Assembly (NCBI GenBank): GCA_030681525.1
Contig: JAUXSD010000181.1
Span: 1 to 35,372, forward strand
DNA from: Solirubrobacteraceae bacterium
Lineage (GTDB): Bacteria; Actinomycetota; Thermoleophilia; Solirubrobacterales; Solirubrobacteraceae
Direction: 5' to 3'
DNA length: 35,372 bases
Of the stretch, positions 1-7,571 are shown in pieces. A program made the translations under genes and the position numbers. Under the pieces are notes generated by a model that saw nothing but the letters and a program-made list of their open reading frames with translations, was not told the DNA's origin and made no database searches. The stretch's first letter is position 1. Each line of letters starts with the position of its first letter.

Positions 1-800
1 TCGCTGAGCAGGTACGGGCGGCCGTTGATGCGCAGCTCGCGTGTCGTCGGGTCCAGCGTGTGGAAGAGGCGGTCGCGGACGCCGACCTCGGCGCCGGTGA
101 GACGGTTCAGCAGCGTCGATTTGCCGGCGTTCGTGTAGCCCGCCAGCGCGATCTGCGGCAGGTGCGCGCGCTCGCGCTCGGCGCGCATCGTGGCGCGTGA
201 CGCGGCCACGCCGGTCAGCTTGCGGCGCAGCGCCGTGATCCGGTTGCGGGCCAGCCGGCGGTCGGTCTCGATCTGCGACTCGCCCGGTCCGCGGGCGCCG
301 ATGCCCGGCGTGGCGGCGCTCGCGCCGAGGCGCTCGAGATGCGTCCACAGGCCGCGCATCCGGGCCATGTTGTACTCGAGCTGGGCGAGCTCGACCTGGA
401 GCTTGCCCTCCGCGCTGTGCGCGTGCCCGGCGAAGATGTCGAGGATCACCGAGGTGCGGTCGACGACCGGCATGCCGAGCTCCTCCTCGAGATTGCGCTC
501 CTGGCGCGGGCTGAGCTCGTCGTCGCACGCGATGACGTTGGCGTCGGCCTCCTTCGCGGCCTGCTTGACCTCGAGCAGCTTGCCCGGCCCGAGATACGTG
601 TTGGGGTGGGGCTTCTCGCGGTGCTGGACCATCTGCCCGACGACCGCGACGCCGGCCGTGCGCAGCAGCTCGCGCAGCTCGGAGAGGTCCTCGCCCTCCT
701 CGAGCGCGGCGATGCAGAACGCGCGCTGCTTCGCGCGTCCCTGGCCCGCCTCGTCCTCGCTGCGGCGCTCGCCGGTCCGGCCGTTTCGCGATTGCTGCAT
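1..800 (-). CDS. hflX: GTPase HflX (5' part; 3' end outside window)
   Basis: Ribosome-associated GTPase of the HflX family, which splits or rescues stalled ribosomes. 266 codons are visible from an ATG at 800; the rest lies before base 1. Seen: the HflX N-terminal domain with NTYLGPGK (about 67-74) and the DELSPRQERNLE stretch (94-105), then the glycine-rich GARGPGESQIETDRR linker (168-182), then the G domain with P-loop GYTNAGKST (221-229) and switch I DPTTR (250-254). The G3 and G4 motifs are beyond the window edge. A TAGACT hexamer on the minus strand at 808-813 sits seven bases before the ATG and no Shine-Dalgarno is visible, so the message is probably leaderless. Divergent from the GNAT gene. 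Identification is secure from domain order and motifs. Confidence 0.95.
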   Translation of the reverse strand, partial: MQQSRNGRTGERRSEDEAGQGRAKQRAFCIAALEEGEDLSELRELLRTAGVAVVGQMVQHREKPHPNTYLGPGKLLEVKQAAKEADANVIACDDELSPRQERNLEEELGMPVVDRTSVILDIFAGHAHSAEGKLQVELAQLEYNMARMRGLWTHLERLGASAATPGIGARGPGESQIETDRRLARNRITALRRKLTGVAASRATMRAERERAHLPQIALAGYTNAGKSTLLNRLTGAEVGVRDRLFHTLDPTTRELRINGRPYLLS

Positions 801-870
801 GCGTTCCAGTCTAGAGCCCCCCGCGGCCGGGTCGGGGCAGATTCGAACCCGTTTGCCTAGGCTTTTCGGC
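801..870. promoter_or_regulatory. Divergent promoter region hflX / GNAT
   Basis: A 70-bp gap between divergent starts. Toward hflX, TAGACT (minus, 808-813) ends seven bases before the ATG. Toward the acetyltransferase, TAGGCT (plus, 858-863) ends seven bases before the GTG at 871. Both fit TAnnnT -10 boxes of leaderless genes; no convincing -35 is seen. Confidence 0.4.
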
Positions 871-1377
871 GTGAGCTTCGCCATCCAGCGCGCCGGCATC
901 GAGCGCCTCGACGACCTCGCGCCGCTGTGGATCGCCATGCAGGAGCACCACGAGGCGGTGGCGCCGGCCGCGCTCACCGCCGACGTCGCGCCGTTTCGCG
1001 AGCACGCGGAGTCCTGGCGCCGGCGGCGGGCGAGCTACGCGTCGTGGTTCGGGGCGGGCGACGCCGTCCTGCACGTCGCCGAGGACGGCGACGGCGAGCT
1101 GGCCGGCTACGCGATGGTGCGCCTCGGCGGCGGCTGGTCGCAGCTCGCGACGCCCGAGGCGATGGCCGAGCTCGAGTCGCTCAGCATCAGCCGAGCGCAC
1201 CGCGGCCGTGGCCTGGGCAGCCGGCTCATCGCCGCCGTGCACGACGATCTGCGCGAACGCGGCATCGACCTGCTCACGCTCGCGGTGTTCGCGGGCAACG
1301 AGCCCGCCGCTCGCCTCTACGCGCGCTTCGGCATGCAGCCGGTTCTCACACACATGATCGGACGCGTGCCGAGCTGA
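871..1377 (+). CDS. GNAT family N-acetyltransferase
   Basis: Predicted acetyl-CoA-dependent N-acetyltransferase of 168 residues, substrate unknown. Seen: the conserved motif A region ESLSISRAHRGRGLGSRLI, with the acetyl-CoA pyrophosphate-binding R-G-x-G-L-G pattern, followed by the usual C-terminal elements (GNEPAARLYARFGM, where GNNxAxxLYxxxGF is typical). The GTG at 871 is chosen because the open frame upstream of it is not protein-like and a TAGGCT -10-like box lies seven bases before it. The 3' end overlaps the 3' end of the convergent LysR gene by 61 bp. Family assignment is firm; specificity cannot be read from the sequence. Confidence 0.85.
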   Translation: MSFAIQRAGIERLDDLAPLWIAMQEHHEAVAPAALTADVAPFREHAESWRRRRASYASWFGAGDAVLHVAEDGDGELAGYAMVRLGGGWSQLATPEAMAELESLSISRAHRGRGLGSRLIAAVHDDLRERGIDLLTLAVFAGNEPAARLYARFGMQPVLTHMIGRVPS

Positions 1378-2270
1378 CCCCGGCCGGCTCCCTGCAGTTC
1401 GGCCGCGGTGGCGTGCACCGCATCCAGCGCCGGTGCGACGAGCGGGTGACGACCGCCCGGCGGCAGCAGGGCGTAGACGTCGCGGGTCGGCGCGGCGCCG
1501 GCGATCGGCCGCAGGACGAGGTCCTCAAACGCCTCGGCCAGCAGCTGCGGGACGAGCGTCACGACCAGGCCGCGTGCGATCAGGGCGCGGATGGCGAGCT
1601 GGTCGCGGGTGATCGAGACGAGGTTCGGCTCAAAACCCGCGGCGCGACAGGCCCCGACGATCAGCCCGTCGCCGGAGGCGGCGGACCAGTCCTCGTCGCG
1701 CAGCTCGGCCAGCGGCACCTCGCTGCGCTCGGCCAGCCGGTGCCCCGGCGCCAGCGCCACCATGAACTGCTCGCGGAACAGGTCGCGGCGTTCCAGCCCC
1801 GCGGGCTCGCGGCGCGGGCGGGCAGACTCCTGGAATGCGATCGCGAGGTGCAGCTCGCCCGACCGCAGGCGGGCCGGCAGGTCGTCCGTGCCCTCGTCGA
1901 CGACGACATTCGTGCCGGGATGGCTGGCGCGCAGGCGCGCGATGGCGGCCGGGACAAGCGCCGCGAGCGCGGTCGGGAACGCGCCGATGCGCAGCCGCGC
2001 GCGGCGCCCCTCGACGGCGGTCGCCAGCTGCGCCTCGGCCAGCGCAAAGCGCTCGGCGATCGCGTCGGCGTGCTCGAGCAGGATCTCGCCCTCGCGGGTG
2101 AGCCGCAGGCCGCCCGGCGCGCGGTCGAGCAGACGCGCGCCGAGCTGGCGCTCCAGCAGCGCGACCTGGTTGGAGACCGACGGCTGCGACAGCGCGAGCT
2201 CCTCGGCGGCGCGCGAGAACGAACGCTGATGTGCGACCGCGCGGAACGTGAGCACGCGTCGTGGTTCCAT
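1317..2270 (-). CDS. LysR family transcriptional regulator
   Basis: 317-residue LysR-type regulator. Seen: an N-terminal winged HTH (about 5-62) with the signature SFSRAAEELALSQPSVSNQVALLE, then a periplasmic-binding-like effector domain (about 90-295). The effector is unknown. The ATG at 2270 lies inside one arm of an inverted repeat (2267-2315), and TATAGT (minus, 2279-2284) lies eight bases before it, so autorepression from an overlapping operator and a leaderless message are likely (inference). The C-terminal tail of about 20 residues overlaps the convergent acetyltransferase gene. No clear divergent target gene starts on the other side of the operator, so the regulated function is open. 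Confidence 0.9.
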   Translation of the reverse strand: MEPRRVLTFRAVAHQRSFSRAAEELALSQPSVSNQVALLERQLGARLLDRAPGGLRLTREGEILLEHADAIAERFALAEAQLATAVEGRRARLRIGAFPTALAALVPAAIARLRASHPGTNVVVDEGTDDLPARLRSGELHLAIAFQESARPRREPAGLERRDLFREQFMVALAPGHRLAERSEVPLAELRDEDWSAASGDGLIVGACRAAGFEPNLVSITRDQLAIRALIARGLVVTLVPQLLAEAFEDLVLRPIAGAAPTRDVYALLPPGGRHPLVAPALDAVHATAAELQGAGRGQLGTRPIMCVRTGCMPKRA

Positions 2271-2315
2271 AGTGTGTGACTATAGCTGTGCCGAAACCAT
2301 GATTGGACACTATGG
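2267..2315. promoter_or_regulatory. Inverted repeat, candidate LysR operator
   Basis: Perfect 9-bp arms CCATAGTGT (2267-2275) and ACACTATGG (2307-2315) with a 31-bp spacer. A second, shorter dyad ATAG-N7-CTAT (2269-2283) contains a T-N11-A core as in LysR boxes. It covers the LysR start codon and its TATAGT -10-like box. Confidence 0.5.
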
Positions 2316-2352
2316 TGATCGAGGCGGAGACTGGATGCATGTTGTTCATCGC

Positions 2353-2628
2353 CTACATCAGCCAGGCCCAGATGCGCCGCTCGCTGCAGGGCGCCCTCGC
2401 CACCGATCCCGTCGTGCCCGAGCGCCGGCGCCGGCGCCGCCGTGCGCAGCGCGCGAGCTCACCCCGGCCGCGCGACCTCCCGCCCCCCGCCTGCGGCGTG
2501 AGGCGAAGCAGCATCGCGGTGTAGGTCCGGCTCGTGGCGAGCATGTCCTGCATGTGTGCGTCGGTGATCTGCGACATGACGCCGGCGGCGTCGGCGGGCC
2601 GGGTCGAAGAGACGGCGGGCGCTGCCAT
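2353..2628 (-). pseudogene. YciI-like protein, N-terminal fragment with scrambled tail
   Basis: 91-codon ORF with a strong Shine-Dalgarno (AGAGGAG, five bases before the ATG at 2628), 45 bp downstream of the AHSA1-like gene on the same strand. Residues about 18-50 (MSQITDAHMQDMLATSR, then YTAMLLRLTPQ) resemble the start of actinobacterial YciI/DGPF-family proteins, which continue for another 60-80 residues. Here the frame runs instead into an Arg-rich low-complexity tail encoded by a GCGCCGG repeat. I read it as a gene that lost its 3' part. The family assignment is from memory of similar sequences and is moderate; it may still be translated as a short protein. Confidence 0.4.
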
Positions 2629-2673
2629 GGTGCTCCTCTCGGATCGTTCGCTCGTCGGGTGCTGCCGTGCCGG

Positions 2674-3000
2674 TCAGCCCGTCCGGGCGCCGGCGTGCTC
2701 GGCGAACCAGCCGAGCACGTCCTTCCAGCCGGCGTCATAGCCGGCGATGAAGTCGATCGCGCCGGGCACCCGGTCGAAGCCGGTGTGCTCCAGACGCACG
2801 AGGGCGCCGCCCTCCGCGGTCGGGTCGAAGGTGATCTCGAGCGCGGTCGCGGCGCCGGGCGGCCAGCCGGCCTGCGTCCAGGTCAGCCCCAGCCGGCGGC
2901 CGGGCTCCCAGATGCTGACGCGGCCGACCTCCATGCCGCCGCTCTGCACGTCGTACACCTCGACGAACCGCCCGCCCACGCCGTCGATGGTTATCGCCAC
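2674..3000 (-). pseudogene. SRPBCC/AHSA1-domain protein lacking its N-terminal part
   Basis: 108-residue ORF from a GTG at 3000. Seen: VGGRFVEVYD, GRVSIWEPGRRLGLTWTQAG, ITFDP and LVRLEHTGFD, the middle and C-terminal strands of an AHSA1-type START-like domain, ending in the amphipathic C-terminal helix (GWKDVLGWFAEHAG). Family members normally carry about 40-50 further N-terminal residues (first strand and helices). An in-frame stop at 3034-3036 rules out an upstream extension, and the missing part is not visible in the other frames. Probably a truncated gene, or an unusual short form. Lies upstream of the YciI-like fragment; the two families often occur together in actinobacteria, so this may be a decayed operon (inference). 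Confidence 0.55.
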
Positions 3001-3081
3001 TGAAGACTCGTGTAGGTCCGACGGCTCGGGGCGTCAAGCCCGACCGACCCGTCCGTGGCGCGCGGGTCAGGCGACGGCGCT

Positions 3082-3879
3082 TCAGGCCAGGGCGACGCGC
3101 GCCGGCGGCGGCAGCGGCTCGTAGCGCGGCAGCAGGTCCTCCACGGGCAGCACGATGACGCCCTCGCGCACGTCGCCCGTCCACATCCCGCCGCCGTTGG
3201 CCAGCGTGTAGGCGACGTACGCCGCGGCGCAGGCGTCGAGCTCGTCGAGCGTGCGATGCCACAGGCCGCCGTCCTCGTCGATGACGCCGCGCGCGCGCAG
3301 GGCCGCGATGCGCTGCTGCAGGCCCCACGGCGTGCGCTTCGGCGGCGGGCGATGGCCGAGCATCGAGCAGAACACGGCGTCGGGGTACGTCTCGCAGAGG
3401 CGCCCGTGGCGCAGCGCGCCACTCTCGATCGCGCCCTGCACGACGCCCTCGTCGTCGGGCTGGAACAGCCCGAGCGGAGCGAGCGCGGCGAACATCTCGA
3501 AGCCGACGCCGATCCAGCGCTCCCATGCCGCGAGCGCCTGGCTGGCCGAGGGCACGGGGTACAGCGGCAGTCGGCGGCGAAAAAGCAGCGCGTCGCAGAC
3601 GCGATGGCGCTCGAAGCGTCCGTCGGGCAGGCCGAGTTCCTCGCGCAGCGGGGCGCCCGGGGCCAGGAGGTCGAGGCGATGCCCGGACGGGGCGTCGACC
3701 GCCGCGACCGCCTCGCCGCCGAAGCCGAGCACGGTCGCCGCGACCGCGCCGACGGTGCCGGGCACGTAGAAGGTCGCCACCAGCTCGATGCCGCCGCCGT
3801 CGACGGCGCGCCGTTCGTGCAGCGTGCAGAGCTGCTGGTTGGACGCCGAGGCCGAGATGTCGATCCCGCAGTAACGCAT
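3082..3879 (-). CDS. DUF429 domain-containing protein
   Basis: 265-residue protein of the DUF429 family, predicted RNase H-like fold and possible nuclease; no member has a role I can name with confidence. Seen: the N-terminal MRYCGIDIS strand with the first acidic residue (D7), VAAVDAPSG (about 58-66) with the second acidic position, CETYPDAVFCSMLG, and the C-terminal LDELDACAAAYVAY segment, where a further acid-rich helix is expected. The ATG at 3879 is 27 bp after the lipoprotein stop, so it may be the last gene of the miaA-dapF operon. Full length and apparently intact. Confidence 0.8.
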   Translation of the reverse strand: MRYCGIDISASASNQQLCTLHERRAVDGGGIELVATFYVPGTVGAVAATVLGFGGEAVAAVDAPSGHRLDLLAPGAPLREELGLPDGRFERHRVCDALLFRRRLPLYPVPSASQALAAWERWIGVGFEMFAALAPLGLFQPDDEGVVQGAIESGALRHGRLCETYPDAVFCSMLGHRPPPKRTPWGLQQRIAALRARGVIDEDGGLWHRTLDELDACAAAYVAYTLANGGGMWTGDVREGVIVLPVEDLLPRYEPLPPPARVALA

Positions 3880-3906
3880 GGGCTCAGGCTAGTGTCGCGA
3901 GACGCG

Positions 3907-4593
3907 TCATCCGTCGGCCGCACAGCTGCGCGCGCGTGCGACGACCTCGGGCTTGGAATCGGCCTCCTCGACGTAGGCGACCGCGCCGGCGACGCTCGGA
4001 TCGGCGATGACCTCGGCCAGCCCGGGATCGGGCCCGCCGGCGCTGAACGAGTAGAAGATCCGCCAGTCGTCGCCCTTGGCCGAAACCGTGTCCTCGCGTA
4101 CCGCGGTCGTCGGCGCCGCCGCGGCGGCGAAGGACAGCTCGGTCGCCCGCGTCGCGATCCTCGCCCCGGCCTCACGCCAGCAGCGCGCGTAGAACGCCGC
4201 CCGCTCGGGCTCCGCGACGATCGTGGTCGACCGCGGCACGGCCTCCAGGCGCCAGCCGTCGTCGGTCTTGATGAAGCCGATGCCGCGCGTGCGCCCGCCG
4301 CTCTGCGTCGCCAGCGACGCGCGGTCGTCGCGCAGGGTCAGCGCGCCGTCGCTGGCCGGCGTGCCGGCATCGATGTTGAGGATCCGCTCGGCGCACGGCC
4401 CCGCGAGCTGGCGGCGCGCGTGGTCGGTCAGCAGCCGGCAGGCGCGGGCGCCGTCGTCGGCGGCCAGCGCGCGGCGAAACTCCTGCGCGACCGCCCGCAC
4501 CTCGTCCTCCTCGGAGGTGCCGCACGCCGCCAGGCCGGCGCCGCAGGCGCAGGCCAGCGCGACGGCGAGGGCGCTGCGGGGACAAGGCGCCAC
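3907..4593 (-). CDS. Putative lipoprotein with NTF2-like fold features
   Basis: 228-residue predicted lipoprotein. Seen: a GTG start at 4593, a short signal sequence with hydrophobic core and lipobox LAAC, then a Gly-Thr-Ser-Glu-Glu acidic start of the mature protein. The following region (EVRAVAQEFRRALAADDGARACRLLTDHARRQL) looks like the helical start of actinobacterial NTF2-like lipoproteins. The rest has alternating strands with no motif I recognise. It begins eight bases after the aminotransferase stop, so it is co-transcribed with the dapF operon. Function unknown; the signal peptide places it on the outer face of the membrane. Confidence 0.65.
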   Translation of the reverse strand: MAPCPRSALAVALACACGAGLAACGTSEEDEVRAVAQEFRRALAADDGARACRLLTDHARRQLAGPCAERILNIDAGTPASDGALTLRDDRASLATQSGGRTRGIGFIKTDDGWRLEAVPRSTTIVAEPERAAFYARCWREAGARIATRATELSFAAAAAPTTAVREDTVSAKGDDWRIFYSFSAGGPDPGLAEVIADPSVAGAVAYVEEADSKPEVVARARSCAADG

Positions 4594-4601
4594 GGCGGCC
4601 C

Positions 4602-5768
4602 TCAGCCCGCCAGCCGGCCGAGCCGCTCGACGGCCTCGAGCAGCCGGTCGTCGGGCGTCGTGAGCGAGATCCGGAAGAAGCCCTCCCCGTTCGGGCCGTA
4701 GGCGCCGCCCGGCGAGACGACGACCGCCGCTTCCTCGAGCACGTGCTCGCAGTAGGCGGCGGCGCTGTCGAAGCCGGCCGGCACCGGCGCCCAGACGTAG
4801 ATCGTCCCCTTGGGCGGCGTGACGTCGACGCCGATCTTCCTCAGCGCATCGACGACGAGGTCGCGGCGGCGCGTGTAGAGCGCGTTCATCTCCTTGACGT
4901 CGCCGTCGGCGTCGGGGCTCAGCGCGGCGATACCGGCAAGCTGGACAGCCTCGAAGAGCCCGGAGTCGATGTTCGTCTTCAGCTTCCAGTAGGCCGCGAT
5001 CGCGTCGGCGTTGCCGACGATCGCCGCGCAGCGCCAGCCGGTCATGTTGTAGCCCTTCGACCACGAGAAGACCTCGACGCCGACCTCCTTGGCGCCCGGC
5101 GTCGCGAGGAACGACGGTGCGCGGTAGCCGTCGTAGGTCGTCTCGGAGTAGGCGTTGTCGTGCACGGCGAGGATCTCGTGGGTCCGCGCGAAGTCGACGG
5201 CCTCCGCGAAGAAGCCGGGCCGCACGACCGCGCCGGTCGGGTTGTTGGGGTAGTTGAAGAACATGAGCTTGGCCCGGGCCCGATCGGCCTCGGAGATCGC
5301 TGACAGGTCCGGCGTGAAGCCGTGCTCGGGCAGCAGCGGCATGAGCACCGGATCGCCGCCGGCGATCAGCGGGCCACCCGTGTAGACGGGGTACCCCGGA
5401 TCGGCGCTCAGCGCCGCGTCCCCGGGGTCGAGGAACGCGAGGTTGAGGTTGAAGATGCACTCCTTGGCGCCGATCGCCGGCATGACCTCCGTGTCGGGAT
5501 CGAGCTCCACGTCGAAGCGGCGCATGTAGAAGTCCGACACGGCCTGGCGGAAGTCCGGGCGGCCCCGGTTGGAGGGGTAGCGATGCGTCTCGGGCTCGGT
5601 GACCGCCTCCTGCATCGCGTCGACGATGAGCGCGGGCGTCGGGCGGTCCGGGTCGCCGATCCCCAGCGAGATGACGTCGATGCCCGCGGCGCGCTTCGCG
5701 GCGGTCTTGCGCGCGAGCTCGGCGAACAGGTAGGGCGGGATGAGGTCGAGGCGCTGGCTGGGCTTCAC
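4602..5768 (-). CDS. dapL: LL-diaminopimelate aminotransferase-like PLP enzyme
   Basis: 388-residue fold-type I aminotransferase. Seen: NYPNNPTG (172-179), HDNAY (203-207) with the Asp that contacts the pyridine nitrogen, the PLP lysine K238 in SWSKGYNMTGW, and R366 in FRISLT for the substrate carboxylate. The IGDPD start and overall length match the DapL group, which converts tetrahydrodipicolinate to LL-diaminopimelate in one step. The adjacent DapF-like gene supports this role. The GTG at 5768 shares GTGA with the dapF stop, giving a 4-base overlap and translational coupling. Alternative: another class I aminotransferase (aspartate/alanine type) acting on a different amino acid. The class is certain; the substrate is inferred from context and resemblance. 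Confidence 0.8.
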   Translation of the reverse strand: MKPSQRLDLIPPYLFAELARKTAAKRAAGIDVISLGIGDPDRPTPALIVDAMQEAVTEPETHRYPSNRGRPDFRQAVSDFYMRRFDVELDPDTEVMPAIGAKECIFNLNLAFLDPGDAALSADPGYPVYTGGPLIAGGDPVLMPLLPEHGFTPDLSAISEADRARAKLMFFNYPNNPTGAVVRPGFFAEAVDFARTHEILAVHDNAYSETTYDGYRAPSFLATPGAKEVGVEVFSWSKGYNMTGWRCAAIVGNADAIAAYWKLKTNIDSGLFEAVQLAGIAALSPDADGDVKEMNALYTRRRDLVVDALRKIGVDVTPPKGTIYVWAPVPAGFDSAAAYCEHVLEEAAVVVSPGGAYGPNGEGFFRISLTTPDDRLLEAVERLGRLAG

Positions 5769-6622
5769 AGGTTCTCCAGTTCGGTGCAGAAGTCGTCGGC
5801 GAGCTCGCCGCGGTACACGGGCCGCGCCCAGCCGGTCAGGTCGTAGTGCAGGTCCTCCGCCACGTCGACGGTCAGCTCGCCGCCGTCGAGGCGCACGGTC
5901 ACCGGCGAATCGCCGCCGCGCAGGACGTAGGCGATCGCGGCACCGCTGGCGCCGGTGCCCGAGGACATCGTCTCCCCGACGCCGCGCTCGTAGATCCGAG
6001 CGCGGATGACGCCCGGCGCGAGCTCGGCGAACCAGGAGACGTTCGTGCGGTTGGGAAAGAGCTCGTGCTCCATGATCGGCGCGCCGATGGCGGGGAGATC
6101 GAGCGTCTCGAGCTCCCCGGCGTCCGCCACGTGGATCGCGCACTGCGGGTTGCCCACGGCGACGTGCTGAAAGCGCCAGGTGCGGCCGCCGGCCTCGAGC
6201 TGCGCGGCGCCGTCGGCGCCGCCGGACGGGAAGTCCTCCGACGCGGTGCGCGCGCGCCCCATGTCCAGCGTGCACGTGTCGGCGCCGGTGATGTGCGGGC
6301 GGATCTCGCCGGCGCCCGTCTGGATCGAGAAGCGGTCGGAGTCCGTCCAGCCGCTGCGTCTCAAGAACAGCGCGGCTTCACGGGCGCCGTTGCCCGACAG
6401 CCCGGACTCCGAGCCGTCGGGGTTGAAGATGCGCAGGCGCGCGACGAAGCCCGGCTGGTCGGGCTCGGAGAGCAGCAGGATCCCGTCCGAGCCGACGCCG
6501 GTGTGGACATCGCAGATGCGCCGGATGCGGGCGGCGCTGAGCGCGAACGGCAGCGCCCGCTCCTCGAAGATGAGGTAGTCGTTGCCGAGCGCCTGCCACT
6601 TCTCGAAACCGGTCGGGCTCAT
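5765..6622 (-). CDS. dapF: Diaminopimelate epimerase-like protein, both catalytic Cys replaced by Ser
   Basis: 285-residue DapF-family protein; family members interconvert LL- and meso-diaminopimelate for lysine and cell-wall synthesis. Seen: GNDY (13-16), NPDGSESGLSGNGAR (67-81), AVGNPQC (155-161), FPNRTNV (189-195) and YERGVGETMSSGTGAS (211-226), so the substrate-binding Asn, Arg and Glu residues are kept. The two residues that should be the acid/base cysteines are Ser76 (codon at 6395-6397) and Ser221 (5960-5962), both TCG. Each differs from a Cys codon at two positions, so a single sequencing error cannot explain either. The ATG shares ATGA with the miaA stop. Known DapF chemistry needs two thiols, so the enzyme either works differently or has another substrate (inference). 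Confidence 0.85.
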   Translation of the reverse strand: MSPTGFEKWQALGNDYLIFEERALPFALSAARIRRICDVHTGVGSDGILLLSEPDQPGFVARLRIFNPDGSESGLSGNGAREAALFLRRSGWTDSDRFSIQTGAGEIRPHITGADTCTLDMGRARTASEDFPSGGADGAAQLEAGGRTWRFQHVAVGNPQCAIHVADAGELETLDLPAIGAPIMEHELFPNRTNVSWFAELAPGVIRARIYERGVGETMSSGTGASGAAIAYVLRGGDSPVTVRLDGGELTVDVAEDLHYDLTGWARPVYRGELADDFCTELENL

Positions 6623-7524
6623 TCGGGCGCTGAGTCTATGAGGGCCGCGACGGCCTCCGGGTCGCGGCCGGTCATGTCGACGAGCTCGACATCGGGCAGC
6701 TTGCGCATCCAGGTGAGCTGGCGGCGCGCGTAGCGCCGCGTGCGCAGCTTCATCGCGTCGATGTCGCCGCTGCGCAGCTCCGCGAAGCCGAGCGCCACGC
6801 GGGCCGTCGGGGAGGCGCCGGCGGCCTCGGCGCGGCGGACCTCCTCGATCGCGCCGGCCGCGACCATCGCGTCGACGCGGCGCTCGATGCGGGCGTACAG
6901 CTCGTCGCGATCGCGCACGAGGCCGACGAGGCGGGTCGGATGGCGCGTGTCGGATGTCCACAGGCGGTTCGGCGCGGCGGGGTCGGCGTCGAGCGCGCCC
7001 TGCTCGTGCAGCTCGAGTGCGCGGATGACGCGGTGGCGATCGCGCGGGTCGATCCGCGCGGCGCTCGCCGGCGCCGCCAGCGCGAGCTCGGCGTGCAGCG
7101 CCTCGGGGCCGCGCGCGTCCATCGCGGCCTGCCAGCGCTCACGCGCCCCGGGCGTGGGCGGCGGGCGCAGCTGCAGGTCGGCGAGCGCGGCGCGCAGGTA
7201 CAGGCCGGTGCCGCCGACGACGATCGGCGTCGCGCCCTGCGCGAGCAGCGCGTCGATCTCGGCGTGCGCGAGGGCGGCGTACTCGGCGACCGAGAAGCGC
7301 TCGCGCACCGGCACGAACGAGACGAGCCGGTGGTCGAGGCGGGCGAGCTGGTCGCGGTCCGGCACGCCGGTCAGCGTCTCCAGCCCGGCGTAGACCTGCA
7401 GCGCGTCGGCCGCGACCGCGACCGGGCGCCCGCCGCGCGCGCGGACGCGCTCGGCGAGCGCGATCGCCACGTCGGTCTTGCCGACCCCGGTGGGGCCGAA
7501 GAGCGCGAGCACGGATGGGCTCAT
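6619..7524 (-). CDS. miaA: tRNA dimethylallyltransferase MiaA
   Basis: 301 residues. Transfers a dimethylallyl group to N6 of A37 in tRNAs reading U-starting codons; its product is the substrate of MiaB, encoded at 19371-20699. Seen: P-loop GPTGVGKT (10-17), ADALQVYAGL (39-48, where DSxQVY is usual; here Ala replaces Ser), GGTGLYLRA and RRYARRQLTWMRK near the C-terminus. The ATG at 7524 has the minus-strand hexamer CATACT (7532-7537) seven bases upstream and no Shine-Dalgarno, so it probably starts the operon as a leaderless gene. The stop overlaps the dapF start by four bases. Confidence 0.95.
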   Translation of the reverse strand: MSPSVLALFGPTGVGKTDVAIALAERVRARGGRPVAVAADALQVYAGLETLTGVPDRDQLARLDHRLVSFVPVRERFSVAEYAALAHAEIDALLAQGATPIVVGGTGLYLRAALADLQLRPPPTPGARERWQAAMDARGPEALHAELALAAPASAARIDPRDRHRVIRALELHEQGALDADPAAPNRLWTSDTRHPTRLVGLVRDRDELYARIERRVDAMVAAGAIEEVRRAEAAGASPTARVALGFAELRSGDIDAMKLRTRRYARRQLTWMRKLPDVELVDMTGRDPEAVAALIDSAPE

Positions 7525-7571
7525 GGCGGCCAGTATGGGCTGCTTCGGGTGCGGAGTATCGTGCCGAGACG
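7525..7571. promoter_or_regulatory. Divergent promoter region miaA / FIST gene
   Basis: A 47-bp gap between divergent starts. CATACT (minus, 7532-7537) precedes miaA by seven bases; TATCGT (plus, 7557-7562) precedes the FIST gene by nine. No other element is visible. Confidence 0.3.

Noticed and set aside
840-865. ATTCGAACCC resembles the T-loop of a tRNA on the minus strand
   Set aside because: The flanking bases do not form a T stem, and no acceptor or anticodon arm can be folded around it.
190-870. Upstream extension of the GNAT open frame to 190
   Set aside because: It is antisense to hflX and gives a low-complexity Ser/Arg product.
2312-2524. Plus-strand 70-codon ORF starting MVIEAETGCMLF, divergent from the LysR gene
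   Set aside because: It is antisense to the YciI-like ORF, which has a strong ribosome-binding site; the second half is an Arg-rich product of a GCGCCGG repeat and no family is recognisable.
4602-7524. Frameshift or fusion in the overlapping miaA-dapF-dapL frames
   Set aside because: Each junction is a clean ATGA or GTGA 4-base overlap and all three proteins are full length.
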